Assembly (NCBI GenBank): GCA_023630585.1
Contig: CM042567.1
Coordinates: 1,654,501 to 1,718,500, forward strand
Direction: 5' to 3'
Source of the DNA: Cranoglanis bouderius
Lineage: Eukaryota; Chordata; Actinopteri; Siluriformes; Cranoglanididae
DNA: 64,000 nt
Every line of letters starts with the position of its first letter. Position 1 is the first letter of the stretch. Both the position numbers and the translations under genes were made by a program. Shown one piece after another: positions 12,240 to 25,262 of this stretch. The notes beneath the pieces were generated by a model, which was given only the letters and a program-made list of their open reading frames with translations, was not told the DNA's origin and searched no databases.

Positions 12240-14685
12240 GAGCTGTACATGAGGGATGTATGTTTCTAAAATAAATAAATAAATGCATACATTTTAAAAA
12301 ATAAAAAACACCCCCTATCCTCCAGAAGAAGCTATTATCTTAATTTATCCTGCATTTATATTGTGATTTATTTTCCCTTAAAGAGGAAGAGTCCAATTAG
12401 AAAGCTATGGAAAGATGTATTTAAGGCAATTTATATGCAATTTATATGCAGAATGTACAGTAATAAGTGCAGGAGGCAGAATGCCTGCAGTCAGTGTCCT
12501 GTTTAATGGCGTATAGCGACTGCAGAGAAACTAAAGCGACTGCAGCACGTATTGACAGCAGCATCACACTAACTGCAGCAGTCACTAACAGTGTGTCCAT
12601 AATATTGAACTTTTACTGCAGTCTTACACACTGCAGCTTTACTGCAGGTTGTTTTGCTGCATTACTGCAGTTCATCTTTGCAAGCTGCTTATAGATTAGC
12701 GATTAATCCAAAATGTGATGCATCACAAAAAATACAGGATCTATATTAAGACTTTAACTAGTATAGGAAGCATCATGAGCTAATGAATAGATGCTGTGAT
12801 GGATTTTCTATCTGATGCACGCAAATCCAGTCCGTCAGTGTTGTTTTCCTGTCCTCACATTTCTCCTCACTGGAACTCTGAACAGCAATACGGTGAATTT
12901 TATGAATGCAGAAACACACAGTCTCTTCTCTCCTCGCCTCTCCTCATCTCTCGACACACTGAGTCAGCTCTCTGGGTCACACTTGGATCCAGAGAGATCC
13001 GGAGAGGTCGACCACGTGGCTCAGTGCTCTCTTTTCCTCTGCATCTGTCATTTAAATCTGCTAGAGAATCTCACATCTGCACACGGCGGGGGGGTGGGGG
13101 GGGTTCTAAGGTGCTAAATGCTGACGCTTCATTAGCTAGCAGGTCACATTCATTGTCAGGTCTACTGCTGCAATGCGAGGACACGACTCGCGGTCCTGCA
13201 AGTGTATCATGTGCAAAACTGGTGATATGTTTTGTGGTACCAAGCAAAAACCTGCTGTAGATTTACATTTATTACAAGTAAACCAACTGCTATCACACGA
13301 TCATGAGATTTAAGTCTGACGTCGGCAATGGCACTGGAAAAAAAAAAACCTTGAGATGTAGAAACATCAGCGGTGGCAGCATGGCGTACAACTTCTGGCT
13401 CTGACAGTTCCTCAACCTCAGCTACATCACTCTAGTTCAGAATTGTTTGTACCTGTCCATGATAACTTCTAACAAAATTTAGTTAGTTCTGTTTCCCAAA
13501 TTTAAACCACCAACCACCTGACTGACACGGCACATGCCGGTTCCTATAGTCTATTCACAACCATAACACTCTATCACGCTTACGTACAGTATCTCTAACT
13601 GCTTCGTACAAAATTGTTTCAATAACTTAAGACTGGATATTGTGACCTCTTTTTTTTTTTTTTTAATGCAGTGAGTATATATTCCTCTAAAAAGTCAAGC
13701 TCTAACATTTATCACAGCTAGGGTGGGCAACATGAAGAAATATCAGACTATGATAATTAAAGAAATGTGTATAGTATTTACACTATATACTGCATGTATC
13801 ACAATATACAGGTTTGCTAAGAAATTGGGCAGCTTCCAATCAGAGTTCGTAATTGTTATTTTAAAAACTAAGATATGACGATATGAGGCAGGTGCATTTG
13901 GAAGGTAGCACCATTAAGCCTCTACATAAAGTACTAAGTATACAGTGCTAATATTAACTTTAAAGCCTAAAGTGCCCAGTTAGTGTCATAAAGATTTTGG
14001 ATTTTTCTAATTAGATTATATCTACTACACTGTTCCAATGTTCAAACATTTCTCAATTTATTAAACATTTACTAATGAACACTTTTCCATTCATATATCC
14101 CTATTCCGCGGTTAGGTTTAAAAAGTGTAGACAATATTATTATATATTTACAATGTATTAAACGTACGCTCCTCTCTCCTGAAGACTCACCTGAGCTGGG
14201 AAACATCGCAAAGCAGCGTGACCGTTGAAAAAAAGCGCTAAACATAAATGTTAAATAAACTTCTCCTTACAAGAACGTTACCACATCAACAATTATACAT
14301 TTTACTTTGTTAAACAGCAACAATGAGCTGTTACTATAGAAACAATAACGTATTAGAACAAGCGCATTAATATAAACCCGTCGTTCATGTTACAGCCGGA
14401 ACTACAGTCCGAACCACGCTGTTATACAAAAACAATGCACACCTACTGACCAATCAGATTCAAGCATTCAACCATGCTGTGGCGTAAGACGATATAATAT
14501 CAATAGTGTGATAAATTACGTCACAATTCGCTTTTCTGATATTTTCTGAGTATTGTTAGTATTTTGGAAGCAGCAGGATTCGATGTTAAAGTTGTAAAAA
14601 TGTTACAACTTGTACCATTTTTTGTTTTTTTTTCCCCTCCTTTTCAATTTCTGTTTTAAAATAATTAATTTTTGTAGCCATTAAA
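12240..14685. other. Gene-free stretch with MITE traces
   Basis: No convincing exon. A 154-codon plus frame at 12796-13260 has no domain and lies in low-complexity TCTC and GGGG sequence. From 13718 a GGGTGGGCAACATGAAGAAATAT segment resembles the end of a widespread fish MITE ending in GGGTGGGCGATAT. A copy of the GAGCTGTTACTATAGAAAC repeat lies near 14325-14490. Poly-T runs occur near 13650 and 14620. Confidence 0.45.
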
Positions 14686-14927
14686 TAAAGTTAATTAAAT
14701 AAGTTATTAGTTTTCGGCATAGAGCCTTCCTCAGAGTGTGTTAAAGATCTAAATGAGTTGCAGGTGCAAGTGTAATTAAGTAGCCAATGGAGTTTAGGAG
14801 CTCCAAGATGTTCAAGTGAGACTGTCTCACCACAACATATCACAAGACAGTCAACATACATGTACAGGAAAATAAATATGCACAAAACAAACAAACAAAC
14901 AAACAAACAAACAAAGAGCCAACTCAA

Positions 14928-15320
14928 AGAGCTGACTCAAACAGCTGGCTCAAAAACCCGACTCAGAGCTGACTCAAAGAGCCGAGTCGAAGAGCCGAGT
15001 CAAATAGCTGATTCAAACAGCTGACTCAAACAGCTGGCTCAAAAACCCGACTCAGAGCTGACTCAAAGAGCCGAGTCGAAGAGCCGAGTCAAATAGCTGA
15101 TTCAAACAGCTGACTCAAACAGCTGGCTCAAAAACCCGACTCAGAGCTGACTCAAAGAGCCGAGTCAAAGAGCCGAGTCAAATAGCTGATTCAAACAGCT
15201 GTCTCAAACAGCTGTCTCAAAAACCAGACTCAGAGCCGAGCCAAAGAGCCAATGCAAAGAGTCGACTCAAAAGATCCGACTAAAAGAGCTGACTCGACGA
15301 GCCGACTGAGACTGAGACTG
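14928..15320. repeat. 89-bp tandem array of AGCTGACTCAA subunits
   Basis: The landmark AGCTGATTCAAAC occurs at 15006, 15095 and 15184, exactly 89 bases apart. Each 89-base unit is itself made of diverged 11- to 13-base subunits of the form AGCTGACTCAAAC or AGAGCCGAGTC. The right side, after about 15200, decays into single subunits. A (CAAA)n run at 14883-14913 abuts the left side. Confidence 0.93.
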
Positions 15321-15324
15321 AGGC

Positions 15325-16890
15325 AACGGCTCACATAAACATGCCATGTGTCCAAGAAAATAGAGTCTTAAAACAGGAATTTGACTTAAATTTGACTCTA
15401 TTCCAAATAAAGTGCATACAAGAACATATTTTTATTCAGATTGAGCTATCATTCTGATTATTAAGAGAGTATTAGGCTGCATGTAAACACAGTTATTAGA
15501 GTCAGTAAACTCTTTCCCCCCCCTCACTCCCCTACCCGAGCCTGATGAATGACGCAAACCATGTCCGAGTGTTTAAAAAGCCTTGGCTAAATTAGCTATT
15601 ATTAGCCTAAATTATCTGTCATGTTGCACCCACGTATTTCCAAGCATTGCATTTTTAAACATGAAACAGTGCCTCCACGGCCTGTCTTCCTGTTTGAGAC
15701 CCAGACGATCAAGACATAACACAGAATTAACAGACTTTTGTGACAGTAACTCCATTATCTATGAACTGCTGGGTCAGATATCGAGCTTCTTCAGCTGTAT
15801 GGACATGGGCGAGTCTAAAGCACAGAAATTATGATGAATTTTTATTATTTTTTTTCTGTGGAATGGCTGTCGAGTTTCCTCTTAAGCTTCGTGCACAGGA
15901 AAATAAACTGTCCTGCCATTTATTCATCCCTCGGAAAGACGGGACACTGACATTCCAGTTCAGCGCGTTTCCTGGAATTTTACAGCAGCATTTCTAGAAC
16001 GTTCCTGCCTTTCCATGGTGGTATTCAAAGCATGAACCATCTGCTTTTCCCTCTGAGACTATTCTTAATTTCAACTTGCGCTGGAAAGAACAACAGCCCT
16101 GGGACGTGGAGTCACCTGTGGAGGTTTTTCTGGTTGAGTCGCCGGTTATGGAAAGGTGACGGTCAGAGTCACTCGGGGGGGTGGGGGGGGGGGGGGAACG
16201 GTCAGTACGGTTCACACGCACATCTTTGACGCAACTCATTAAGCGGGAACCGATATAAGCACTCATTAAAGTCTGCTTAAGGCGGAAGAAAGTATATTAT
16301 TTTCACTTGGTCTTTGTGGAAAGTTTGTGTATTCAATGGTTAACGATATCATTGAGGAAAAGTACCATTTGAAACAAGCTGTTTTTGTACCTGTACTGTT
16401 TATAGCTGCTATAACGTAAGTGAGAACAGGAACTAAGATTGCTTGTTCGTTTGTATTTGGGTTTATTGCCACACCAGCTCCAATGGCTATTTCCTGGCGA
16501 ATACGGAGTATTTATCAGACATAAATAAAACACAATTCAGTAATAAAATTATAAAAGTAATAAAATAAATGTAATAACCACAATCAAATTCAGCTTTAAA
16601 AGTCAGACATTTCTGTACAACATGACTCTTTTTAAAATTGTAAAAGTTTTCCTGGGTCCATCTAACAAAACAAGTCTGACCTGATCAGGAACTAAGATTA
16701 AATGCAACTAAAAACATTTTTTTTTTTTTTTTTTAAGTAAAAAAGTATGACATTCTTTTCATTCTTTAACATTAAAAAAAAAAAAATTGTAATCATTGGC
16801 AAATAATTGGAAAATAATTACATACAATACAACAATAACAGTAATCGTTAACATTATAACAGTGTCGTTGATTAGTTTACTAAAGTAGCA

Positions 16891-16933
<43 letters not shown>

Positions 16934-17310
16934 CGTTATATAATTTCACAACCCAAAGGAGAAAATATAATCCGGTCCACTCACACGGATCAGCTGATCC
17001 TGACACATATCGTGTACCATAGAAAAGTATCGTGATGTGATATTTTTATCATATCGCCCGATCCTACGTCTGACCGTATCAACAATTAGAACCAGCACAG
17101 ACCACCGAGAAAAACAAGTGAAAACGACAGAACGGAGAGAAGCCGAGAGCACGTCGCTACACACGGCGTTAATAGACTCATTATATTACTCATTAATAAC
17201 GGACAATTTTAGAAAAACGACGAGCAAAAGCCAGTTTATCATTAGCACAACGTGATTAGTCTTCAAAGCAGTCAAACCAGGTCTGCCCTAAGGTTACCCC
17301 TTCCAAAACA
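15325..17310. other. Gene-free stretch
   Basis: No exon recognised; small open frames at 15583-16472 have no domain. It contains a copy fragment of the palindromic repeat family (TTTATAGCTGCTATAACG at 16399-16416), poly-T and poly-A runs (16710-16790), a CA run (16892-16929) and a TATCGTGATGTGATA...ATATCGCCC segment near 17026-17060 typical of a MITE end. Confidence 0.45.
16892..16929. repeat. (CA)n microsatellite
   Basis: About 18 uninterrupted CA units. Confidence 0.95.
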
Positions 17311-17317
17311 TCACTCA

Positions 17318-17319
<2 letters not shown>

Positions 17320-17355
<36 letters not shown>
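17320..17355. repeat. (CA)n microsatellite
   Basis: About 18 CA units, just left of the weak candidate exon at 17388-17458. Confidence 0.95.
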
Positions 17356-17358
<3 letters not shown>

Positions 17359-17387
17359 AACACACACACCGGGTAGAATGTACACAC

Positions 17388-17458
17388 CTGTATGTCACAT
17401 TGCAGAAGGGCTGTCCCGGGTAGAGAGCATACTCCGAGTAACCCTGCTGGTTCCACAT
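17388..17458 (-). CDS. Weak candidate exon, unknown product
   Basis: On the minus strand, an ATG at 17458 opens 23 codons beginning MWNQQGYSEYALYPG and ending at TACAG before GTGTGTACA, a plausible splice donor at 17387. The donor phase (two bases of a codon) equals that of plekha7 exon 3 and of the candidate exon at 28533-28732. An upstream ATG at 17525 in another frame is also open. I do not recognise the peptide. GT/CA microsatellites flank both sides, so the donor could be a chance product of the repeat. This may be an alternative first exon of plekha7 or nothing. Confidence 0.25.
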
Positions 17459-17533
17459 GACTCGCTGCAGCAGTGCAGACTGAGCTGAGCTGCTGCTGCT
17501 GCACACCAGACACTCCGAGTTTCATTTAAAAAC

Positions 17534-17683
17534 TCACACACACACACACACACACGCACACACACACACGCACACACACACACACGCACACACACGCACG
17601 CACGAAGCCACAGGGAGGAAGAGAAACAGGAAGAAGAGGAAGAGGCGGCATACGTACACAAATATGAACACATATCTAACAAG

Positions 17684-17749
<66 letters not shown>
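17534..17749. repeat. Compound CA/CG microsatellite pair
   Basis: Two CA blocks (17534-17604 with CG interruptions, and 17685-17749, over 30 clean CA units) separated by purine-rich sequence. The long open frames on the minus strand here (CVCV repeats) are translation of GT repeats, not genes. Confidence 0.95.
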
Positions 17750-17750
<1 letters not shown>

Positions 17751-17759
17751 CTCCCCTGC

Positions 17760-18700
17760 AGCTTCTAGAGCTCGCCTTCGTCACAGGCTTGATGACGTAG
17801 GACTCTCTGCTTTGGTGGACTCGCTGTGGTCGCTATGGGATCCTCATGCCGCTTATCTTCCCGAGTGAGACGGAAAAGGAGCAACGACCAACAGCGGCGA
17901 GGAAAACGAGGAGAAAGACTGGAGAGGAAGTGAAGGATATGAAAAAACTAAAAATATCTGGAGCAAAGGTGGTCAAAAACGATCAAAGAAAAAAAAAATG
18001 CAGTAGCTAGAACAATTCATCGTGGCTACTTGACTGTCGTCATATACAGGATTTATGCAAACGAGGCGTCATATAATTAAATACACAGACGTTCGCATCC
18101 TTAATTGAAATGTTTTATTCAATATCAAGACGTTCTTAAAGATGTTAGAAGAACATCAATAACCAACAACCAGAATCAACATTCTGAGACGTTCCTCTGT
18201 AATATCTTTCGAACCGTGGATATTAATATTTAGAAAACAAGATCTCAGTGTAATATAACTGAAGTGATTGCAAAGTGGGCGGAGCTTAAAGACCTCCAAA
18301 GTTTCGACGTTTCAGATTCTTTTTTTGTTTGTTTGTTTTGTTTTATTTTGTTTAGTGTTTCTTTTTACTCCAGTGTGAGATTAGACCAGTTATAGATGCA
18401 AATTTATCCAAAAAAATATGAAAAATTGATTGAGAAAATAAAACATTATTGATTATAATTAAAAACTGACTGGAAACAACTGATATACTTTTAAAATTGC
18501 GTAATCTTTAGTTATAATATTTTATTTCTTCTCTTTTTCAGTTAAATATTTTAAAATATTTATTTTTTTATCATGTTATTTTTCAATATAAATACATTTA
18601 TCATTTTTCTTAATAATAATTGTAATAATAATAATAACATTAACAATAATATTATTACTAGTAATATTGCTGACAGTTTGTGAGCAACCCTACTATATAT
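17760..18700. other. Gene-free AT-rich stretch
   Basis: Nothing gene-like seen. TTTGTTTG runs near 18320-18350 and AATAATAAT runs near 18610-18660. Confidence 0.5.
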
Positions 18701-18710
18701 TCACGCTGTA

Positions 18711-19210
18711 CACTCTATGGCCAAAAGTATGTGCACCCCTGACCATGTCCTTGTTGAACATCCCGTTCCAGATTTATTCCCCCTTTGCTGTTATAATGCG
18801 CTCCACTCATCTGGGAAGGCTTAAATTTTGGGGCGTGGCTGTGTGGATTTGTGTTCGTTCAGCTACAAGAGCGTTAGTGAGGTTGAGGTCAGGTACTGAT
18901 GTTTTGGGTGAGGAGGCTTCAGTTCCAGTTCATCCCAAAGGTGTTCAGTGGGGTTGAGATCAGGGCTCTGTGCAGGACACTCCCGTTCTTCTACCTTCTT
19001 CAGGCCTTCACACACCATGTCTTCATGGAGCTCGCTTTGTTCACTTTGTGTCGTGCTGGAACAGTGTTTGGGTCTCTTAGTTCCAGTGAAGGGAAACTGT
19101 ATACGATGCTACAGCGTACAGAGACGTTCTATACAATGGTGTGCTTCCAGCATTGCGGCAACAGTTTGGGGAAGAACCTCACATGACACACATATGGGTG
19201 TGATGGTCAA
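18711..19210. mobile_element. Non-autonomous Tc1-like element, 3' truncated
   Basis: Starts after a TA at 18709-18710 with CACTCTATGGCCAAAAGTAT, a terminal sequence seen in many fish Tc1 relics. The interior carries antisense relics of a transposase (GGTGTTCAGTGGGGTTGAG, the reverse of the SPDLNP region). The right end stops around GGGTGTGATGGTCA without the matching terminal repeat, so it is truncated. The open frames over it (18667-19214) are shadows. Confidence 0.75.
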
Positions 19211-22200
19211 TTAGAAATGCCTTTGATCACGATATGATAGTTTTTCATATCGTATCACCCACCACTACAGAGACGGTAAAAAAAAAAAACCAAACACTGC
19301 ACTCGAGCTCGACGTGACAGATTACACACGGCTGCAAATGGCGGCTATCGGCTAATAAAAACTGGAGCTCTGGCTTTGACGAATGACTCCCGGGCCGGGA
19401 GCGGCTCCAGAGGGGGAAGTCTTTTCGGAGGTGAGCCCTTTCTCTTCACCACAAACACACACACAAATCGAGAACCATTATATATAGAATATAAATATAA
19501 AATATATATAGTCATCAACCCCTTTATCCATGCTGAGTATGGACGGATCACGGCGTCTGAAGATAAATCAAAAGGGAACCAGCGCTGGTACTCACACAAC
19601 GGAGTTTATCTGGCACGTAAATAAAGTCGCATCATAACAGCGAAATCTTCTAAAAGCTACGTCTGTTAAGAAATTTTCCTCTAACGGCACGTCCCCGAGT
19701 GTTTTATTCCTCTTACACTACAGCAATTAACCAACCATTGCATTTTTCAGCTATTAAAGAATTGTTACATTCAATTAAACAAGTTAGTTCCTGTTCTCGG
19801 TTACGTTATAGCAGCTATACACAGTCGTTTCGTCACCAGACAAAATAACACACGTTTGTTACGTTTGGAAAGTCTGATTTCTGTTGTGGCTGGAGTATTG
19901 GAGTATATTATAATTAGTATTAATGAAGACCAAGAGCGTATTGTATTTACTGCTACACGGTGTAATCACAACATGCATTACGGTATATTAAAACAGATCT
20001 TGATGTGTCATGGTTAAAGATAACGATAATATGGCCAAAATTATTACTGCATTTATTTCTTGTTATGATCCTGCCAATACAATGATTTATCACAAGCCTC
20101 GGGCTTCATATTTCACTACACTGAAAATATTTGCGTAGGTCAAACAGAAGTAAAAATTCACGTCAGATTTACAAAAGTTTCTCTGGTTTTCTTCGTACTC
20201 ATGTGCGTATGTTAATAAACGTAGATTACCAAGCCCCCCCCATTCGTGGCGCATTTACATTTAACCACACCCACAAAACTCCATAAAAGGCAAAAATAGA
20301 CGCGCACTAACTCCTTCTCCTTTATAGGGCGCCATTACTTTTATCCTAATTAAATGTCTAGAATTATGTCTTATTTGCTTTCTTTCGTTAATACGACCGA
20401 GTTTGACAGAATGTTCAGTAAACTGCTGTGTAAAAGTTGAAAACACCACTTTTCTTGTGTAAATGCTTTTATGACAAAAATGAGTTCGTATCCATTGCGA
20501 TAAATGATAAACGATGATGACCCAATGATGCTGTTTTGTTTGTTTGTTTTTTTAAATGAGAGCGCTCACCGTTTCTCGCACGGATTTTATTAGCTCTCTT
20601 GTAAGCGTGTTTGCGCTTCACTTGTACACTTCACTTGCACGTATTTGCTTTTCTGTCATTAGAAGAGCGCAGAAGCGAGTCGGACCTGCAGGCTCGAGCG
20701 CGATCCGGTTGGCTGACCACATTGTTTTGTTCTTTAATACGAAACGGCTGAGGTGGCGTGAACGGCACGATTCGACTGACATCATTATACGATGTTCCTA
20801 ACGGTGTGATCTCGAAAACGGAAAAGGAAACGTGACCGAAACACATTTTTAGTTTCTGTTCAAAAGGACTGATTGAACACAAAGACCTGAGTCTTCTGTC
20901 TCTTTCCGAAAAATAAGAAGTTGTACGTAAATGTCATGTACCTCATGTATCGGATGTAAAATGTGTATCACCTTCAGGTCTGACCTTCTCTTCCTCTCTC
21001 TCACACACACATACACAAACACACACTTCTACTTACTGTATTATAAGAACTCAATCAATAGTGCGTTTGCCGTCAGGTCCGTTAGATGTTTATGGAAATG
21101 CTTTACGTCAGCCTCACATAGATAACCGTACCCTGATTACCCTGTCACATCATGTTATTCCTTTTCTTTCGGTAGCTGTGTATCTATTCAAGGCGTCGTC
21201 TCATGATGTCTACAGATGATAAAACAGTTGTCATGTCAGCAGGAGAGACAGAGACACTTGTTGTTGTTGTTTTTTTTTAAACTGGGTGTCGTGGGAAATA
21301 AAAGGCTCATTTGTCATTGCCAGGAGTGATTTGTGCCGGTGGGTTAGCGGTCTGAAAGGGGAAGAACGGGAATGAATCATGCGACAGGGACGTTATGTTC
21401 GTACCTCCCGAAGCAGCCTCTCGTCTTGTCTCACGTCAATGAGCGTAAAATTGCACCGCTCGCTTTAGAAGCTGTTCTCCCTGACGGTTTTATTGCCTCA
21501 GAGAGGAGCGAGCTCAAAGTTCATTCTGTGCATCACATCTGTTCATCTGGTCATTATTACCTAGTGAATCTTCTAATATTCGCATTTTACCGAAACATTT
21601 TTCATCTTTTCTTTCCCAACAAATTAGAGACACTTCTCCGGAATCTCCAGAAAGCTTGAATCAATCCAGTCCGACGTAAAATTCAGTAAATTCAGTGACA
21701 AAGTAAAGAATAAAACACTTGGTGTCATACGGTTACAGGAAAATAACCAGAGAAACACAGTTACCTACAACAGCTAGTGTTTTATTCCTCTTATACCACA
21801 GCAATTTGCCAAAAAACGAACAGGTTATTATTCATTAAACAATGACGCGTCGTACTTTTTAACCATTTGGAGTTACATTTAATGTCGCAGAACATCCACA
21901 AAACAAGTCAGTTCCTGTTCTCACTTACGTTATAGCAGCTATAAACAGACTTTCCCTCACCAGCCTCTCTTTATCTCTCTCGCTTGACGTTAAGCACCCG
22001 AGTTGTTTGTTTTTTTTGTGATAGTTGCGGCCAAAAATGCTTGATTTTGTTTTTTTGGGGTTTTTTTTGCGGAAAACTACTCGAATCGTCGAAATCGCAG
22101 TCGCACGAAATTGTTTTGCACGGTCTTTCGCAGTGATGTTTGTTGGTAAACGAGACCTCTTAGCTGTACTCACGTTCGACGCACGTGGATCGAAGAGGAC

Positions 22201-22587
22201 TTTGCCTGAACGCGCATTTTGATGACGTCACGTGACGCGTCTTGGCCCAAATCTGCAGAAAATCTGCGGTCGTTTTGAAAAATCGCAAGCTTGATTTTGC
22301 TTTTTAAACTTAAACTATTTTAAACTTAACTTAGGTCACTAGAAATCAGGATCAGTACAGAATTCCTGGATTAGTTTATCCCTAATTATTAACTATGATA
22401 CGAGGATTATAATTATGGCTTTTAGACTACAGTGTGGACATTCACAAAAATTCACTATATGATGCTGATATGTCACGTATATGTACTTAAATGTTTTACA
22501 CTGTGTAAGTGTGATTAGTCTCATGCAGAATATATTATATCCTGTATGTATAAATATATGTATATGTGTGTGTATAAATGAAATAAA

Positions 22588-22652
22588 ATGTAAGTCGCTC
22601 TGGATAAGGGCGTCTGCCAAATGCCATGAATGTAAATGTAAATGTAAATGTC
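22588..22652 (+). repeat. LINE2/SINE-type 3' tail
   Basis: The segment GTCGCTCTGGATAAGGGCGT followed by CTGCCAAATGCCATGAATG and repeated TGTAAA hexamers is the characteristic 3' end shared by fish L2-type LINEs and their partner SINEs. No body was recognised upstream, so it is a 5'-truncated copy. Confidence 0.7.
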
Positions 22653-23719
22653 TGGTATTAAACATATTCTAAATGAAATGAAAAATAGTTTATACCATTC
22701 ACTGCTATTCATCAAATCAATATGATGTTGAGTTAAACACTGAAACAAGCCACTTTGAAGAAAAGTCATTTAGTGCGTCCCTAATTAACGATCTGTCAAT
22801 GAAAAATGGTCAGCTGACTCAGTGTCCTCCTCCGATCAATAAATCTGTACATGGATCTGTACAAAAAACAAACCTAAAGTGCTCTTTGGTTTGGAAGCCA
22901 TTAACGAATTTAAAAAGCTAGAACCGTTAACCATCAAAAGAACCCTTGAGGAACATCTTAACATCTTACTTGCCCTTTAGATCCAAGCTCCAAACTCCAA
23001 AATGCTGGAGTTTCTTCTCAAGTTACTCCGGACGTCCTGCTTCTTCTCAACCACAATCCACAATGCCATCCGAGTTTTGTCTGCAAACGAACGAAGGTGA
23101 ATGCCAGCCCCTGAGCCAGAAATATCCAGCGTCCAGCCGAGACTTCTGCCCTGACCTTTACCTACTACAGGTTCTGATGTATTCTTGGAAAGAATGCAGC
23201 TCTTTTTTTGGGTTTTTTTTTGCAGATGTCAAGTGCTAGATTCAGTGCTGCTACCTCCTCAGTCTGGCCACTCTCACCCCGTCAGCACCTTCTCCACCTC
23301 CCTATGGAACGTTCAAGAGACAGAGGATGGTAGGAAGGGGGGGAGACGGTGGATGTCTCCATCCATCGCTCATGTTACACCTGCTGAAGGATCATCCAAC
23401 AGTCCCGGTTAGCAGGAACTGATGATCTTGCTTAACAGATGCAACCGGAACCTTCCTGTGTGTGTAAATGTGGAGCTCAGGGACGTCAGGCTTATCTGAG
23501 AAGACGACTGAGCTCACGGGAGTGTACAAGAATAACCAGTTCCACAGTTAGAAATGCAGACGAGATAACCGAGCTTCAACACTGTGACAAGTATCTGAAT
23601 ATTTCATTTATTCCATATATAGTCTGTGGTGTATTTAATAAATGTACTTTTTTGCCAATGTTTTTCAACGTTGTGAACCTTGCTAGGGGTAAGATTTGCC
23701 TTTAAACCATATAATTAAA

Positions 23720-23724
<5 letters not shown>

Positions 23725-23801
<77 letters not shown>
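23725..23801. repeat. (TA)n microsatellite, about 38 units
   Basis: An uninterrupted TA run of about 77 bases, followed at 23886-23945 by ATAA and AAT repeats. Such runs can form cruciforms. Confidence 0.97.
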
Positions 23802-23803
<2 letters not shown>

Positions 23804-23905
23804 CAATACAATATCGATATCATGATAAATTATGCCACAATTTCTGAGATAGCTTTTCTGAGATACAGATACCGTGCTTATGTAAAAATAAATAAATAAA
23901 TAATG

Positions 23906-23940
<35 letters not shown>

Positions 23941-24598
23941 TATAATATCACTACAAACCGACTGGAAGTAGCTGATGTGATGTTATTATATAAATATAAA
24001 TTAAAATATATACATATATGTTGTTACCGATTTGTAATTTTCTCCATTTCAAGGTTAAATATGTTTTTTTTATATTAAATAATGAACTAAATAAATAAAT
24101 ACGGTTATCTTTTTAACTTAAATTAAAACACTGTATACATATTTAAATACATAAATAATACATTTAGTAAAAAAGTAAGTAAGTAATAACTATAATATAA
24201 TAAAATACAAAAATAAAATACATTTCTTTTTGTAGACATACTTTTTTTTCACTGCATTGATGGAGAAATGTCTTATGAGAAATGAGAATCGTGATAGTTT
24301 AGTTGTGGTAGTCGTTTTGTTTTTTTTGTCATCTCAAATAACTGTATCTAAACGAAATAAACACTTAACGTTATTTAATATTTAACGTTGTGTAACTCAT
24401 TAATAACGTGATAGCTCGTTATTAACTACTGTATCGATGGCATGGTGCCACGCAACGCAATTCAGAAATCAACACCTTACGTTACATATATGAGGCAGGT
24501 GATGGTAGCACACATTCGGTGTGTTGTGATGCATCGATTACGGCACAATTCTGCAAAGTGGACCTCACAAGTTCATCTGGAGGTGAGATGTGGTGATT

Positions 24599-25262
24599 CA
24601 GTTGTGCTCATAAATTTATATACCCCTATCATTTTTATAGGGTTTTTTTATTTTGTACTGCCCTTCAGAAGCTACATAAGAAGACCAGAAGACAAAATAA
24701 TAACAATTTACACCGATCATCCTGTTCAGAAGTTTACCCCCCCCCCACTCCCCCTCCCCCTCCCCCTCCCCCGGCTCTTAATGCTGCCTTCTTGAGCATC
24801 AGTGAATGTTTGCACCTTTTGTAACAGTCGTGCACGAGTCCCTCGGTTGTCCTCAGTGTGAAAAGATGGATCTCAACATCATATAGTCCACTGTTGGAAA
24901 GGGCTCAAATATGCAGAAGATGCTGGAAAAGTAAAGAATTTGCAGGACCCGGAGGACTTTTCTGAAGAACAGTGGGCGGTTTAATTTCTCGGAACAAACA
25001 AGGGACTCGTAACATAAAAGCAGTCGTCGATCATCCAGGTAATAACACTACAGTGTTAAGAATCAAGCGTGTGTCAACTTTTGAACCGGTTCATTTGTGT
25101 AAATTCAGTTATTATTGTGTCTTGTGGACTATATGTAAACATCTGTCGTGTGAAATAGGTTCTTCAGGGCGGGATTAAATAAAAAACAACATGCAAATAA
25201 TTTTTAAATGATTAACATTTTGCAGATTCTGCAAGGGGGGTGTAAACTTATTAGCACAACTG
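24599..25262. mobile_element. Non-autonomous Tc1-type element with terminal repeats
   Basis: The left end reads CAGTTGTGCTCATAAATTTA and the right end is the near inverted copy (TAAACTTATTAGCACAACTG). These resemble the termini of fish Tc1 elements of the Sleeping Beauty type. The interior (for example GGACTCGTAACATAAAAGCA and GAACCGGTTCATTTGTG) belongs to a family scattered in fish genomes and has no transposase frame. The target TA is not preserved on either side. It contains a C-rich run (24737-24773). A shorter related right end lies at about 43490-43665. Confidence 0.75.

Larger units (their letters stand above)
19260..24590. other. Gene-free stretch with dispersed repeats
   Basis: No exon I can support. 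Fragments of the palindromic repeat family occur near 19680-19860 and 21720-21990. A LINE2/SINE-type tail (GTAAGTCGCTCTGGATAAGG then TGTAAATG hexamers) lies at about 22588-22652. A long (TA)n run and AAT repeats lie at 23725-23945. Frames at 21372-21659 and 22946-23412 are open but show no domain; the region 22946-23460 has a more even base composition than its surroundings and could be an old exon or conserved non-coding DNA, which I cannot decide by eye. Confidence 0.45.

Noticed and set aside
12796..13260. 154-codon plus frame starting MMDFLSDARKSSPS
   Set aside because: No domain, low-complexity middle (G-run), two overlapping open frames of similar quality, no coherent splice context.
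17395..17784. CVCVCV-rich minus-strand frames
   Set aside because: Translation of GT/CA microsatellites.
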